Notes: generated by a model not told the origin, from the letters alone. A DNA stretch of 64,000 nucleotides from JABDMH01 sp965223105 (GCA_965223105.1 OZ244987.1:1674001-1738000), one strand, 5' to 3'. Positions 19,387 through 28,914 are shown, numbered from the stretch's first letter. A program made the numbers and translations.

Positions 19387-19619
19387 ACCTTAAAACAGCA
19401 GATATGATTGGTCAAACGACTTATGGGTTCCTCCAAAAACATCCCACATGGTTTGACCAAAATTCTAGCGAATTTAATGAAATGATCTTTTGCTTTCTAC
19501 TTCGTTGTTTCTCAGCTGTTTAGCCGTGGAAAAGCTCCTTCGTGATGCTTTTCTAGTAGTCAGAATATACGATTTTCCAACCTTGTTCAGCCATTTCCGG
19601 AGGTGCCCTAGTTTTGTTC

Positions 19620-19848
19620 AATGGGCCAAAATAAGGCGTTTACCGCCTAAGAAGAACCGTCGGCTGGTTACGTCTTATCCCTTACGGCAAGAGGTTCTAC
19701 TTTTGAACCTGTTGGTCAAATAAGGTGCGAAATCTCTCAACACCAGGGACGTACTATTTCAAGTATTATTACACCTCTTGATATTTCTATTTGTTCCTAT
19801 GATGAAGGCCACCTGCCATTGAGTTTAGCCAGGTGGTCTTTTTTTTGA
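19620..19848 (+). ncRNA. candidate structured non-coding RNA with own promoter and terminator
   Basis: Forward TAGTTTTG at 19609-19616 matches the -7 element, with a TTG 23 nt upstream (19583-19585). Four short hairpins follow: AGGCG/CGCCT (19634-19638, 19644-19648), AACC/GGTT (19655-19658, 19666-19669), AGGTTC/GAACCT (19692-19697, 19705-19710), and GGTG/CACC (19724-19727, 19741-19744). A strong terminator ends it. No protein gene lies upstream on this strand to use that terminator. I do not recognise it as SRP RNA, tmRNA, RNase P or another named family; ends are predicted. Confidence 0.45.
19805..19848 (+). terminator. strong intrinsic terminator with no upstream protein gene
   Basis: An 11-bp stem (19805-19815 with 19830-19840, core CCACCTG/CAGGTGG, one G-T pair) with a 14-nt loop is followed by T through 19846. 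Confidence 0.8.
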
Positions 19849-19995
19849 ACTATGCCATCGCTAATCTAATCCTGAGATACCTGTTGTAGCCAAATAAAGG
19901 TCTACCAAATATTTATTATATCTATTATTGCCTCGATGGCCATGGTATTATTGTTCAGGAAGCCATACCTTTCACTGAAATCAATTAAAAAGCAA

Positions 19996-20886
19996 ATGAT
20001 GAAGAATCTAAAGAAGAATGAAATTAGGCAGGAGGTTTTTGATTTGTATGACGACTATGCGCATAATCGCCTTGATCGTCGACAATTCGTGGATCGTCTT
20101 TCGACGTATGCCGTAGGTGGTATAACTGTTGCCTCACTACTCAAGGCACTCATGCCAAATTACCAGGATAATATTCAGGTTTCCCAGGATGATCCTAGAT
20201 TGAAGTCAGCGTACATTGAGTACCAATCTCCTAATGGAGGTGGAACGATCAAGGGCTTACTTTCAAAACCGGCCGGTGCCGATGGAAAGTTGCCAGGCAT
20301 TGTGGTGGTGCATGAGAATCGTGGTCTCAACCCCCATATTGAGGATGTGGGTAGAAGGGCTGCCCTTGCAGGTTTTATTTCCCTGGCACCCGATGCACTC
20401 ACTCCACTGGGTGGCTATCCCGGGAATGATGATGATGGCCGTTCTCTTCAGCGGCAACGAGATCGCAATGAGATGTTGGAGGACTTTATTGCTGCATTTC
20501 ATTTTATCAAGGACCATGAGCAGTGTACTGGTAAAGTTGGGGTAGTTGGTTTCTGTTTCGGTGGTTGGATTTCCAATATGATGGCGGCAAAGATTCCGGA
20601 ATTGGCTGCGGCGGTTCCATTTTATGGAGGTCAAGCGCCCATAGAAATGGTACCGGATATTCAGGCTCCCCTCTTATTGCACTTTGGTGAATTAGACACC
20701 CGGGTAAATGAAGGATGGCCAGCCTATGAAGCCGCACTCAAAAAGCATGGAAAAGAGTATCAGGCCTTTATATACGAAGGTGCCAACCACGGATTCCATA
20801 ATGATACGACATCCAGATACGATAAGGAGGATGCAGAATTGGCTTGGAAAAGGACCATTGAATTTTTCAAAGAGAAATTAATGTAA
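19996..20886 (+). CDS. Tat-exported dienelactone hydrolase-like enzyme
   Basis: 296 residues of the alpha/beta-hydrolase fold. The nucleophile cysteine lies in GFCFGG near 187, the family glutamate in VVVHENRG near 105, an aspartate in the GELDTR segment near 236, and the catalytic histidine in NHGFHND near 270. A twin-arginine-type motif (DRRQFVDRL) near residue 28 and the following hydrophobic segment suggest export by Tat. Dienelactone hydrolases open lactone rings; many relatives act on other esters. The frame extends to 19936; the paired ATGs at 19996/19999 give a more usual N-terminus. Confidence 0.88.
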   Translation: MMKNLKKNEIRQEVFDLYDDYAHNRLDRRQFVDRLSTYAVGGITVASLLKALMPNYQDNIQVSQDDPRLKSAYIEYQSPNGGGTIKGLLSKPAGADGKLPGIVVVHENRGLNPHIEDVGRRAALAGFISLAPDALTPLGGYPGNDDDGRSLQRQRDRNEMLEDFIAAFHFIKDHEQCTGKVGVVGFCFGGWISNMMAAKIPELAAAVPFYGGQAPIEMVPDIQAPLLLHFGELDTRVNEGWPAYEAALKKHGKEYQAFIYEGANHGFHNDTTSRYDKEDAELAWKRTIEFFKEKLM

Positions 20887-21186
20887 TCCAGGACGTCAAG
20901 GGGAATCTGCAACCTCCGTGGTAAACATCATCAAACTGTTTTTGAGCGTAGACCTCTGGTACAAATAGCACTGAATCCTGAATCTATTGCCATGCCGGTT
21001 ACTGGTTGGTGGTGATCCCGTCAAGATTGATAAACACCACAATGCAGAATTCATGGTTGCTGGCATCGAAAGACGACTGAACTGATGCATGAAAAGTAGA
21101 TGGTAATGATATCAAATGTCTGTTCATACTCATGACTTCTTAAAACTTTGCTTGTTATCGGCTGTTTTATGGCTAAATAAGTTTAG
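20887..21186. other. 300-nt intergenic stretch
   Basis: No gene or clear regulatory site. One reverse frame has stretches that read like protein but is broken by two stops (see rejected items). Confidence 0.35.
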
Positions 21187-22140
21187 ATGCAGAAAATTAA
21201 AGCGATTACTAATCTTCGATCTTTGGGAAGTGCCGCTCTAAGTCTTTCGGTATTGCTATGCCTGATGGCATGGGGCTGCACGCATATCAGTAGTCAAAAT
21301 GATTCCGAATTGGCTCCAGAGTTTGCCGAGTATTGGTATGCAGGAAATGCTGAGCTGACCCGATATACATTGGAGCAGGCAAGGTATGGAGAAATTCATG
21401 ACGGTGAAGCTGTGTTAATTTTTGTCACGGAAGATTTTCTTACCGATAAACAAGTGAAATTCGAAGGTGGAGAACGGGGAGAGAATGTGAAATCTGTATT
21501 AAAACTAAATGCCACCAGAAAATTTTATACCGGAATCTATCCCTATTCTATGATGACTTCGGTCTTTTCGCCTGTAGATGGAAGCAAGACCTTGAAAGTG
21601 ACCACAACTTCACAGGAATGGTGCGGTCATACTTTTTCGCAATTGAATTTAAAGCGAAATCGCTATCAGGGGGTGTTGCATTCGTATTTTATGGATGAGG
21701 GTGATCAGCAATTTAGCGTGAATGACGTCCTATTAGAGGACGAAATTTGGACAAGAATAAGGTTGGATCCAGATAAATTGCCAATAGGAAACATCTCACT
21801 CGTTCCAAATACAATGTTTTTGCGTTTGAATCATAGGGAATTTGATGTTGAAAGTGCTGAAGCAACCATCCAGACAATCTCAGATCCATCAATTTCAACC
21901 AACAAACTGAAGAAATATCGCTTGGTTTACCAGGACTTTCATCGCACCTTAGAGATTACCTTCGATTCAGTGTTTCCCCATACGATCTATGCATGGGAAG
22001 AAGAAGTAGAAAGTGGTTTCGGAAAAGATAAAAAGACCTTAACTACAAAAGCGGTGCGCACTCATTCCATGAATAGCCCCTATTGGGGGCAGCATAATGT
22101 TGCAGATGCTCCCCTCCGAAAGAAACTGGGGCTGGAGTGA
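21187..22140 (+). CDS. lipoprotein of unknown function
   Basis: 317 residues with a lipoprotein signal (LMAWGC, cysteine 31). The mature protein begins ELAPEFAEYWYAGNAELTRYTLEQARYG-like and has the conserved EWCGHTFSQLN near 140. Similar Bacteroidota proteins are sometimes labelled septum formation inhibitor Maf, but no Maf nucleotide-pyrophosphatase motif is visible, so that label looks wrong. It precedes the iron-type operon but is separated from it by 223 nt with a hairpin and a promoter. Confidence 0.85.
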   Translation: MQKIKAITNLRSLGSAALSLSVLLCLMAWGCTHISSQNDSELAPEFAEYWYAGNAELTRYTLEQARYGEIHDGEAVLIFVTEDFLTDKQVKFEGGERGENVKSVLKLNATRKFYTGIYPYSMMTSVFSPVDGSKTLKVTTTSQEWCGHTFSQLNLKRNRYQGVLHSYFMDEGDQQFSVNDVLLEDEIWTRIRLDPDKLPIGNISLVPNTMFLRLNHREFDVESAEATIQTISDPSISTNKLKKYRLVYQDFHRTLEITFDSVFPHTIYAWEEEVESGFGKDKKTLTTKAVRTHSMNSPYWGQHNVADAPLRKKLGLE

Positions 22141-22148
22141 ATGGTTCA

Positions 22149-22189
22149 TTGGTTCTAGCAATGCCACCCAAACACAATATTGCTACCAA
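22149..22189. terminator. hairpin after the lipoprotein gene, no T-tract
   Basis: TAGCAAT (22156-22162) pairs with ATTGCTA (22179-22185), extended by TTGG (22149-22152) with CCAA (22186-22189) across a 3-nt bulge. It begins 9 nt after the stop codon. Confidence 0.45.
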
Positions 22190-22252
22190 CTAGAATTTCG
22201 TGCGTAACATCAATCATGCGGCCAGTTTTACCTACTGATTAGATTAAAAGCT

Positions 22253-22268
22253 TACCTAAGCTTAGGTA
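22253..22268. promoter_or_regulatory. 16-bp perfect palindrome upstream of the iron-type operon
   Basis: TACCTAAG and CTTAGGTA are exact reverse complements. The centre lies about 90 nt before the predicted transcription start, the position of an activator site. About one such palindrome is expected by chance in 64 kb, so location is the main argument. Confidence 0.4.
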
Positions 22269-22314
22269 TTGAACTGTAGCTAACCCTTGGGAAATTGATT
22301 TCTGAATCATTGCT

Positions 22315-22346
22315 ATTGTCCAATGCTGTGGTCTTCGATAGCTTTG
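22315..22346 (+). promoter_or_regulatory. Bacteroidota-type promoter of the DUF4856-imelysin operon
   Basis: ATTG (22315-22318), 20-nt spacer, TAGCTTTG (22339-22346), a complete TAnnTTTG. The predicted start near 22350 leaves a leader of about 14 nt. The arrangement is identical to the hsp20 promoter. Confidence 0.72.
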
Positions 22347-22363
22347 GGCAATAGCTAAGTCGG

Positions 22364-23815
22364 ATGATTTACACAACTACCCTAAATAGGTTTGCCTTTC
22401 TTTTAGTCCTCGTTTTGTCTTTTTGGAATTGTGATAAGGAGGATGATCCTCTATCACCTGGAGAGATTAGGCTCGAGCCTCTTGCCAGTAGTTTTGAGGG
22501 TGTTCGAGGTACTGAAGTTATCGTTTCATTTGTCGCCGAAGCTCAGGATGGAATTGCATCACTGGTCATTGCTTCACCAGATGGAACTCGCGAATCCATT
22601 GCTGTACCTGCCGATGAGACTAAGTTCACTGCGGAGATCACAGTGAGAATTCCTGGTGATGCCCTTTTGGGTATGACTTATCCGGTGGAGATTGAACTCA
22701 CAGATGATGACGGGGATCAACTCGATTTGCAAGTGGAGGTTAAGACCATTGCCATGATTCCAACTCCACCAAGCACATACAGCTTTGAACGCAATGGCAT
22801 CAGCAGTGTATCATACAGTGGTCAAAATGAGCGTCTGGATATGGTCGAAGAGATCAAAGCTTACTTGAGGTTGGGTGATGCTGGAGCCGCACTATCGGCA
22901 CAAGTCTTAAATGATGCTTATAACAACACAAATGGCAACGGCAATGGATTCTTTTCTTTTATGTCAGTAAAGGATTTGAGAAGTAAGAGCTTTGCACCCG
23001 ATCTCGACGAGCAGTTTATGGAGGATCTTTTTGCTGCTGCAGAAACCGCGAGTAGGAGTGGAGCGGAGGCTTCTGAAGGAACTGCTGGCCTATTGACCAG
23101 AGAAAACAGTGGTCAAACCATATTGGTTGATGCCAATGGTCGAGAATTAACCCAGTTGATTGAAAAGGGCCTGATGGGTACAGTGATGTACAATCAAATA
23201 TTTAACACCTATTTCTCTGATGCACGCACCGGAGACGATGTGGAAAACACTGATCTGAAAGAGGATGCAAATTATACCGAAATGGAGCATCATTGGGATG
23301 AGGCTTTTGGCTATTGGAATCCTCCACTCGATTTCACCTCAGATTGGCCTGAAGAACGTGAGTCAGAAGACCGGTTTTGGAGTCACTATTCCAATGTGGT
23401 CGATCCCTTATTATCTAGCAACGATCGGATCATGAAGGGATTCATTGCAGGAAGAACAGCAATCGTCAACAATGACCTAGTCACTAAAAGTGAAAAGCGG
23501 TCTGAAATCATCACTGCACTTGACGAAGTTGCAGCGGCCACGGCTGTGCATTACATCAATTCAACATTGACCGCTCTCAATGAAGGGTTGATCGGTGAGG
23601 CATTTCACACCTTGTCCGAGGCGTGGGCTTTCACCAATTCATTGAAGTATAATCCAAACCGAAAACTCTCCCTCGATCAAATTGAAAAAATCAAGGAAGT
23701 GGACTTTGGTGACGGAGGGAATTTCTGGAACACTACAACAGTGGGGCTTCGCGAGGCCAAGGCAACCATTGTCGAGGCTTATCCCGATCTACAGTCTGTA
23801 CAAGATGATTTGTAA
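22364..23815 (+). CDS. DUF4856 lipoprotein
   Basis: 483 residues with a lipoprotein signal (SFWNC, cysteine 23). An Ig-like beta-sandwich occupies about 30-130. The DUF4856 region begins near TYSFERNGISSVSYSGQNER and contains the EMEHHWDEAFGYW segment near 305, whose acidic and histidine residues could bind metal. Genes of this type are regularly next to imelysin genes in Bacteroidota, where the pair is linked to iron uptake by association. The gene overlaps the start of the imelysin gene by 11 nt. Confidence 0.88.
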   Translation: MIYTTTLNRFAFLLVLVLSFWNCDKEDDPLSPGEIRLEPLASSFEGVRGTEVIVSFVAEAQDGIASLVIASPDGTRESIAVPADETKFTAEITVRIPGDALLGMTYPVEIELTDDDGDQLDLQVEVKTIAMIPTPPSTYSFERNGISSVSYSGQNERLDMVEEIKAYLRLGDAGAALSAQVLNDAYNNTNGNGNGFFSFMSVKDLRSKSFAPDLDEQFMEDLFAAAETASRSGAEASEGTAGLLTRENSGQTILVDANGRELTQLIEKGLMGTVMYNQIFNTYFSDARTGDDVENTDLKEDANYTEMEHHWDEAFGYWNPPLDFTSDWPEERESEDRFWSHYSNVVDPLLSSNDRIMKGFIAGRTAIVNNDLVTKSEKRSEIITALDEVAAATAVHYINSTLTALNEGLIGEAFHTLSEAWAFTNSLKYNPNRKLSLDQIEKIKEVDFGDGGNFWNTTTVGLREAKATIVEAYPDLQSVQDDL

Positions 23816-24953
23816 ATTGAAACCGACCCCAACACGAAATCGGCGTCTTGCCACCAGCTTCTCTTTGGTGGTGGTCTTTTTCCTCCTGTTGAGTAGTTGT
23901 GACCAGAAGGATTGCTGTAGCGATGAAGATCCCAATCCTACCCCGGATCTTGCAGCTGAGCGGGGGAAAATGGCCAATCATGTAGCGAGTCATTTCATTA
24001 AACCAGCTTATGTGAATTTGGCTGATGCTGCTGATCAAATGGAGGTGGCCATGCAAGATTTTAATCAGGAACCAAATACGGAGACATTAGATTTGCTAAG
24101 AGATGCCTTGAAGACGACCTGGTTAAGCTGGCAGGACGCAGCGATCTACCAAATGGGACCCACTGAGAACAATGCATTGCGGGCTGCAATTAATCTATAT
24201 CCTGCAGATGTCACAAAAATCGAGGAAAATATTTCTTCCGGATCGTATACTCTTGGGGCAATTTCCAATCAGGGAGCAGAGGGTTTGCCGGCTATAGACT
24301 ATTTAATCAATGCAATAGAAGCTGACCAGGTGATCGACCAGTTTGCGGAACCAGGGAGGATGCAGTATTTGGCAACATTGATCGCCCAACTCAAGAATCT
24401 GACTTTCAAAGTTTCAGAGGAGTGGTCCGATGGTCCCTTCTTAATCGAGTTTACTAGCGAGAGGGCCCGGGGTAGTGATGTGGGCAGCGCCATCGGTCTT
24501 CTTACCAATGCGATTGATCTACATTTTCAACGTTTCCTCAGAGATGGAAAAGTAGCCATTCCAGCGGGGGTACGAAGTGCCGGAGTTCCTCGACCTCAAG
24601 CTATCGAAGCACTTTACGGAGATTATTCACGCGATCTTCTGGTCAGAGGATTACAGGCCTATATTGATCTCTTTGAAGGCGATGGATTAACCGGCACGGA
24701 GGGTGTTTCTTACTTCAAGTATTTAGATATCCTTGAAAGAAATATTATCGCGGAAGACTTACGGATGAGATTTTCGGATGCCCAACAAAAGTCGCAAGAC
24801 TTGAATCCGTCATTCACCACACAAATTGAGACCAATAATGAAGCGCTGGTTGAAGTGTTTTTGAGTTTACAACAGATTGTGACCCAGATCAAGTCAGATC
24901 TAGCATCTGTTCTTGGAATTACCATAACAAATCAAGATAACGATGGGGATTAG
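23805..24953 (+). CDS. imelysin-family lipoprotein
   Basis: 382 residues with a lipoprotein signal (LLSSCDQ). The helical imelysin fold is visible, with NQGAEGLPAIDYL near 160, the version of the family's GxHxxE-region found in this branch, and a C-terminal repeat of the four-helix bundle. Imelysins (IrpA, EfeO M75-like) are periplasmic or surface proteins thought to bind iron. The frame is open back to 23682; the ATG at 23805 gives the lipoprotein signal and overlaps the DUF4856 stop, as expected for a coupled pair. Confidence 0.9.
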   Translation: MICKLKPTPTRNRRLATSFSLVVVFFLLLSSCDQKDCCSDEDPNPTPDLAAERGKMANHVASHFIKPAYVNLADAADQMEVAMQDFNQEPNTETLDLLRDALKTTWLSWQDAAIYQMGPTENNALRAAINLYPADVTKIEENISSGSYTLGAISNQGAEGLPAIDYLINAIEADQVIDQFAEPGRMQYLATLIAQLKNLTFKVSEEWSDGPFLIEFTSERARGSDVGSAIGLLTNAIDLHFQRFLRDGKVAIPAGVRSAGVPRPQAIEALYGDYSRDLLVRGLQAYIDLFEGDGLTGTEGVSYFKYLDILERNIIAEDLRMRFSDAQQKSQDLNPSFTTQIETNNEALVEVFLSLQQIVTQIKSDLASVLGITITNQDNDGD

Positions 24954-24964
24954 CTCCTGATCTT

Positions 24965-26296
24965 ATGATAGGAAGAATAGCCGGACAAATGACTTCAATA
25001 TCACCACTGATCACTTTCAGGGTGTTGTTTGGCTTTATTATGGCTGTAAGCTTGACTAGATTTTTTCTGAAGGGCTGGATAACAGAACTTTATGTCAAAC
25101 CTACATACTTTTTCACGTTTCTAGGTTTTGATTGGGTGAAACCACTGGGGTCAATAGGGATGCATCTAATTTTTCTGGTAGCCTTTCTAGGTGCCATTGG
25201 GATCATGCTGGGTTTGTTTTATCGCCTATCCACAGTGCTTTTCTTTACAAGTTTTACTTATATAGAATTGATCGATAAGACCAACTATCTAAACCACTAT
25301 TATTTTGTCAGTTTGATAGCCTTTCTTCTCATCCTTGTACCAGCGCATCGGGCCTTTTCCCTGGACATCTTGCGAAGACCAGGTTTAGCTGTGGAACAAG
25401 TACCCGTTTGGACGATCAACATTTTTAAGGCCCAATTGGCCATTGTTTATTTGTTCGCCGGGCTTGCCAAGCTCAATGCCGACTGGCTCTGGGAGGCTAT
25501 GCCACTGAAGCTGTGGCTACCGTCTCTTTCGCATCTTCCGATCATTGGAAAATTCTTGAACTACGAGTGGACCGCTTTCTTGTTTAGCTGGAGCGGAGCT
25601 GTCTACGATCTCACCATTGCTTTTTTTCTCTTATTTGCCCCAACGAGAAAATGGGCATATTTAGCTGTGGTTGCATTCCATTTAATGACAGCTTTCCTCT
25701 TTCAGATCGGCATGTTTCCTTATATCATGATTTTCTGCACCCTAATATTCTTCTCGGCAGAATGGCACCAGAAACGTGTTGACACCCTGAAAAGGTACTT
25801 ATCTTGGAAACCCGTCGAATATCGAGTTTGGACAGGAAGCCGCATGCCTCCAGTCATTGCTGGCTTGTCAATTATTTATTTTGTTGTACAGTTGATTGTA
25901 CCCTTAAGATCTTCGGTTTATCCCGGATCGGTATTTTGGACAGAACAGGGTTACAGGTTTTCCTGGCGAGTTATGCTCATGGAAAAAGCTGGTTATACTC
26001 AATTTATCGTAAAGGATAAGAATGACGAGAAATCCGAATGGGTCAACAATTACGATTATTTAACTCCTCAGCAGGAGAAAATGATGAGTACACAACCCGA
26101 TATGATCCTGCAGTTTGCTCATTTTCTGGCTGCTGCATACCGGGCAAAAGGTTTCAACCAACCAAAAGTCTTTTGTGATAGCCATGTTACTTTCAATGGC
26201 CGTCAGAGCCGGAGATTTCTTGATTCATCGGTTGATCTGGCTGCACAGCCGAGAAATTTTATATCAAAACCATGGATTCTTCCCTTTTATGAATAA
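24965..26296 (+). CDS. HTTM-domain membrane protein (gamma-carboxylase-like)
   Basis: 443 residues, with about seven or eight membrane segments in the first 300 and a soluble C-terminal part. The HTTM features include NYLNHYYF near 100, LAKLNADWLW near 173, and a histidine in FHLMTAF near 238. The domain is shared with vitamin-K-dependent gamma-glutamyl carboxylase, but bacterial members have no proven substrate. It lies 11 nt after the imelysin stop and its end overlaps the receptor start by 8 nt, so it belongs to the iron-type operon. Confidence 0.9.
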   Translation: MIGRIAGQMTSISPLITFRVLFGFIMAVSLTRFFLKGWITELYVKPTYFFTFLGFDWVKPLGSIGMHLIFLVAFLGAIGIMLGLFYRLSTVLFFTSFTYIELIDKTNYLNHYYFVSLIAFLLILVPAHRAFSLDILRRPGLAVEQVPVWTINIFKAQLAIVYLFAGLAKLNADWLWEAMPLKLWLPSLSHLPIIGKFLNYEWTAFLFSWSGAVYDLTIAFFLLFAPTRKWAYLAVVAFHLMTAFLFQIGMFPYIMIFCTLIFFSAEWHQKRVDTLKRYLSWKPVEYRVWTGSRMPPVIAGLSIIYFVVQLIVPLRSSVYPGSVFWTEQGYRFSWRVMLMEKAGYTQFIVKDKNDEKSEWVNNYDYLTPQQEKMMSTQPDMILQFAHFLAAAYRAKGFNQPKVFCDSHVTFNGRQSRRFLDSSVDLAAQPRNFISKPWILPFYE

Positions 26297-28739
26297 GGCT
26301 GGCACCAAATACTTGCTTATCGGATGGATACTGATGATCCAATTCATGGTCCTTGCTCAAGAAAATACCTATGTTGTCAGGGGGATTGTGAGGGATTCTT
26401 CAACCCAGGCACCGCTATCAGCGACTGCAATACAATGGATTACTGCAGATAAATCAGGCTTAACGGATAGTTCGGGTCGTTTCTCCTTCTCCGAGATAAG
26501 CCCAGGTCAGCATAGGGTGAAATTTTCATATTTGGGTAAGGATCCTTTGGTAATGACTTTTGAGCTTGGTGCGTCTGATCTAGAGATCACCGTTTTCATG
26601 CAGAATGCTGTCCATCTCATCCAGGAAGTCACCGTGACGGATGATCAGGTTAGATCAACTGGATTGCGCCGTCTGCGTCAAGTAGAGGGTTTTGCCATCT
26701 ACGCCTCCAAAAAGAATGAAGTCATTGATTTAGATCAAATGACCATTAATAAAGCGGCCAATCGCAGTCGACAAGTATATGCTAAGGTAAGTGGTCTGAA
26801 CATCTGGGAAAGTGATGGAGCAGGAGTGCAGTTGGGTATTGGAGGTAGGGGATTAAGTCCCAGTCGAAATTCGAATTTCAACACTCGGCAAAATGGATAC
26901 GACATCAGTGCTGATGCGTTGGGTTACCCAGAAAGCTACTATACACCACCCATAGAGGCAATCGAGCGTATTGAAATCGTTCGGGGAGCTGCCTCCTTAC
27001 AATACGGGACCCAGTTTGGAGGTATGTTAAATTTTAAGTTTAAGGAAGGCCCCAGGAATAAGAAGTTTCAATTCATAACCAGACAAACCCTGGGATCATT
27101 TGGTTTCATCAATTCCTTCAACAGTCTCGGGGGCACCCTTGGACGGGTTAACTACTATGGCTTCTATCAATATAAAGGGAGCAAAGGTTGGAGACCAAAT
27201 GAAAGCCTCGATCAACATACAGCCTTTTTCAGTACGGAGATTCTGATTGGCGACAAGTTCAAGATTCGGCCTGAGTATACCCATACTCAATATCTGGCTC
27301 AGCAACCAGGAGGACTTACCGATGCTCAATTTGACCAAGATCCGCGACAATCGAATCGCAAAAGAAATTGGTTTTCCGTCCATTGGAATTTGTTGGCACT
27401 CAATTTTGACGCTGAACTGTCACCTCGAGTTCGACTCAACAGTCGGTTTTTTGGTTTGATGGCAGGCCGTGATGCACTGGGCAATCTGGATCCGATCAAT
27501 TTATTTGATTTTGGTGAGAATCGGGATCTTTTGAGTGATCGATTTCGCAATGTCGGCAACGAGACTCGTTTTTTATTGCGCTATAATACAGGATCAGTAC
27601 CAAGCACTTTTTTGTTAGGCACACGCTACTATCTTGGCAATACAACGAGGAAGCAAGGTGAAGCGGATAATGGTCACGATCCCCGGTTTACATATCTTAA
27701 TCCAGACAATCTGGAAGGTTCTGACTTCTTACTGCCCAGCAGCAACCTGGCTTTTTTTGCCGAAAATATATTTTCGATCAATGCACAGTGGAACATCACA
27801 CCAGGTATTCGTTTCGAGCACATCCGTACTGAGGCGGATGGTTATTACCAGATCATCAACAAAGATTTGGCGGGTAATATCCTTCTTGAAGAGCGAATCA
27901 ATGAGTTTAAGAAAGATCCACGCTCATTTATTTTTGGCGGTATCGGCAGCAGTTATCGATTGGGAGACCAGGAAATATATGTCAATTTCTCACAGAATTA
28001 TCGAGCAATAAATTTTAACGATATTCGGGTAAATACGGGCAGTCTTCGAGTGGACGAAAATTTACGTGATGAAAGAGGATTTAATTTGGATTTCGGTTTG
28101 CGCGGAAAGTTTAAGGATATTTTTGAATACGACATAAGTCTTTATCACTTATATTATAGTGATCGGATAGGTACCATTCTAAAAAAAGAACCAAATCCAG
28201 TTTTTAATAATTTGGTGGATAGAATCATCAGATATAGGACGAATATTGCTGATGCCCGGATTTATGGTATCGAATCACTGCTTGAATGTAATTTGACCAA
28301 TTGGTTGACACCTGGATCTAAGGTAGATTTAGCCCTGTTTGCCAATTTGTCAATGACTGACGCTAAATACCATTCTTCCGAAATTTCTGGCCAAGATGGG
28401 AAAAAGGTAGAATTGGTTCCACCTTTTATGATTAAAGGAGGTCTGTATGGACAGGTTAAAAATTTCGGGTTTAACCTTCAATTCAGCCAAACAGGAATGC
28501 ATTTTTCAGACGCTTCCAATGCCGTTTTTACTCCTTCTGCGATTGAAGGCGTCATCCCTGCCTACAAGGTAGTTGATTTCTCTCTTCAGTATACTTGGAA
28601 GAAAATGCAGATTGAGTCTAGTATCAATAATCTCTTTGACGAAGCTTATTTTACTCGTCGTGCCACTGGATATCCAGGACCCGGAATTATTCCTTCACAG
28701 GGTCGAAGCCTATACATTACTTTGGGAGTAACCCTCTAG
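26289..28739 (+). CDS. TonB-dependent receptor of the iron-type operon (FecA-like)
   Basis: 816 residues: signal peptide (ending VLAQEN), carboxypeptidase-regulatory-like domain (about 28-110), TonB plug (about 140-255, with ERIEIVRGAASLQYGTQFGG), and a beta-barrel ending in GRSLYITLGVTL. Plug and barrel resemble ferric-siderophore/citrate receptors. The context (imelysin and DUF4856) supports an iron ligand. The frame reads back to 26115 inside the HTTM gene; the ATG at 26289 gives a proper signal peptide. Confidence 0.9.
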   Translation: MNKAGTKYLLIGWILMIQFMVLAQENTYVVRGIVRDSSTQAPLSATAIQWITADKSGLTDSSGRFSFSEISPGQHRVKFSYLGKDPLVMTFELGASDLEITVFMQNAVHLIQEVTVTDDQVRSTGLRRLRQVEGFAIYASKKNEVIDLDQMTINKAANRSRQVYAKVSGLNIWESDGAGVQLGIGGRGLSPSRNSNFNTRQNGYDISADALGYPESYYTPPIEAIERIEIVRGAASLQYGTQFGGMLNFKFKEGPRNKKFQFITRQTLGSFGFINSFNSLGGTLGRVNYYGFYQYKGSKGWRPNESLDQHTAFFSTEILIGDKFKIRPEYTHTQYLAQQPGGLTDAQFDQDPRQSNRKRNWFSVHWNLLALNFDAELSPRVRLNSRFFGLMAGRDALGNLDPINLFDFGENRDLLSDRFRNVGNETRFLLRYNTGSVPSTFLLGTRYYLGNTTRKQGEADNGHDPRFTYLNPDNLEGSDFLLPSSNLAFFAENIFSINAQWNITPGIRFEHIRTEADGYYQIINKDLAGNILLEERINEFKKDPRSFIFGGIGSSYRLGDQEIYVNFSQNYRAINFNDIRVNTGSLRVDENLRDERGFNLDFGLRGKFKDIFEYDISLYHLYYSDRIGTILKKEPNPVFNNLVDRIIRYRTNIADARIYGIESLLECNLTNWLTPGSKVDLALFANLSMTDAKYHSSEISGQDGKKVELVPPFMIKGGLYGQVKNFGFNLQFSQTGMHFSDASNAVFTPSAIEGVIPAYKVVDFSLQYTWKKMQIESSINNLFDEAYFTRRATGYPGPGIIPSQGRSLYITLGVTL

Positions 28740-28788
28740 ATTATCCCATTAGAAATCTGAATTCAGCTAACGAGCCAGGTCCTTCCAT

Positions 28789-28828
28789 CAGCCATGCCCA
28801 TCGATGCTATGTGGGCAAAATCAGGCTG
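28789..28828. terminator. hairpin between convergent genes
   Basis: TGCCCA (28795-28800) pairs with TGGGCA (28812-28817), with CAGCC (28789-28793) and GGCTG (28824-28828) as an outer stem across an internal loop. There is no T-tract. It lies between the receptor stop and the permease stop. Confidence 0.4.
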
Positions 28829-28914
28829 GCTAATTCCGGGCTGATTCCGTAGGAGGTCATGCTGGTTGAATGGCTAAATCAAAATTAGTTTGAAGTTGGA
28901 GCCTACTTCACATC

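Larger units (their letters stand above)
19333..19995. other. gene-free stretch carrying a candidate RNA gene
   Basis: About 660 nt with no convincing protein gene. The 77-codon frame at 19490-19723 (+) has no family features. The stretch contains the receptor's -7 element, and a forward promoter, hairpins and terminator described as a candidate ncRNA at 19620-19848. Confidence 0.5.

Noticed and set aside
19490..19723. 77-codon forward frame as a protein gene
   Set aside because: Composition is not protein-like and the interval is better explained by the hairpins and terminator of a candidate RNA.
20887..21110. Possible decayed gene on the minus strand with hydrolase-like phrases
   Set aside because: Some segments read like protein, but two in-frame stops interrupt them and no family match can be argued from so short a stretch.
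21187..22140. Calling this gene septum-formation inhibitor Maf
   Set aside because: No Maf motif is visible; it is an exported lipoprotein, while Maf proteins are cytoplasmic.
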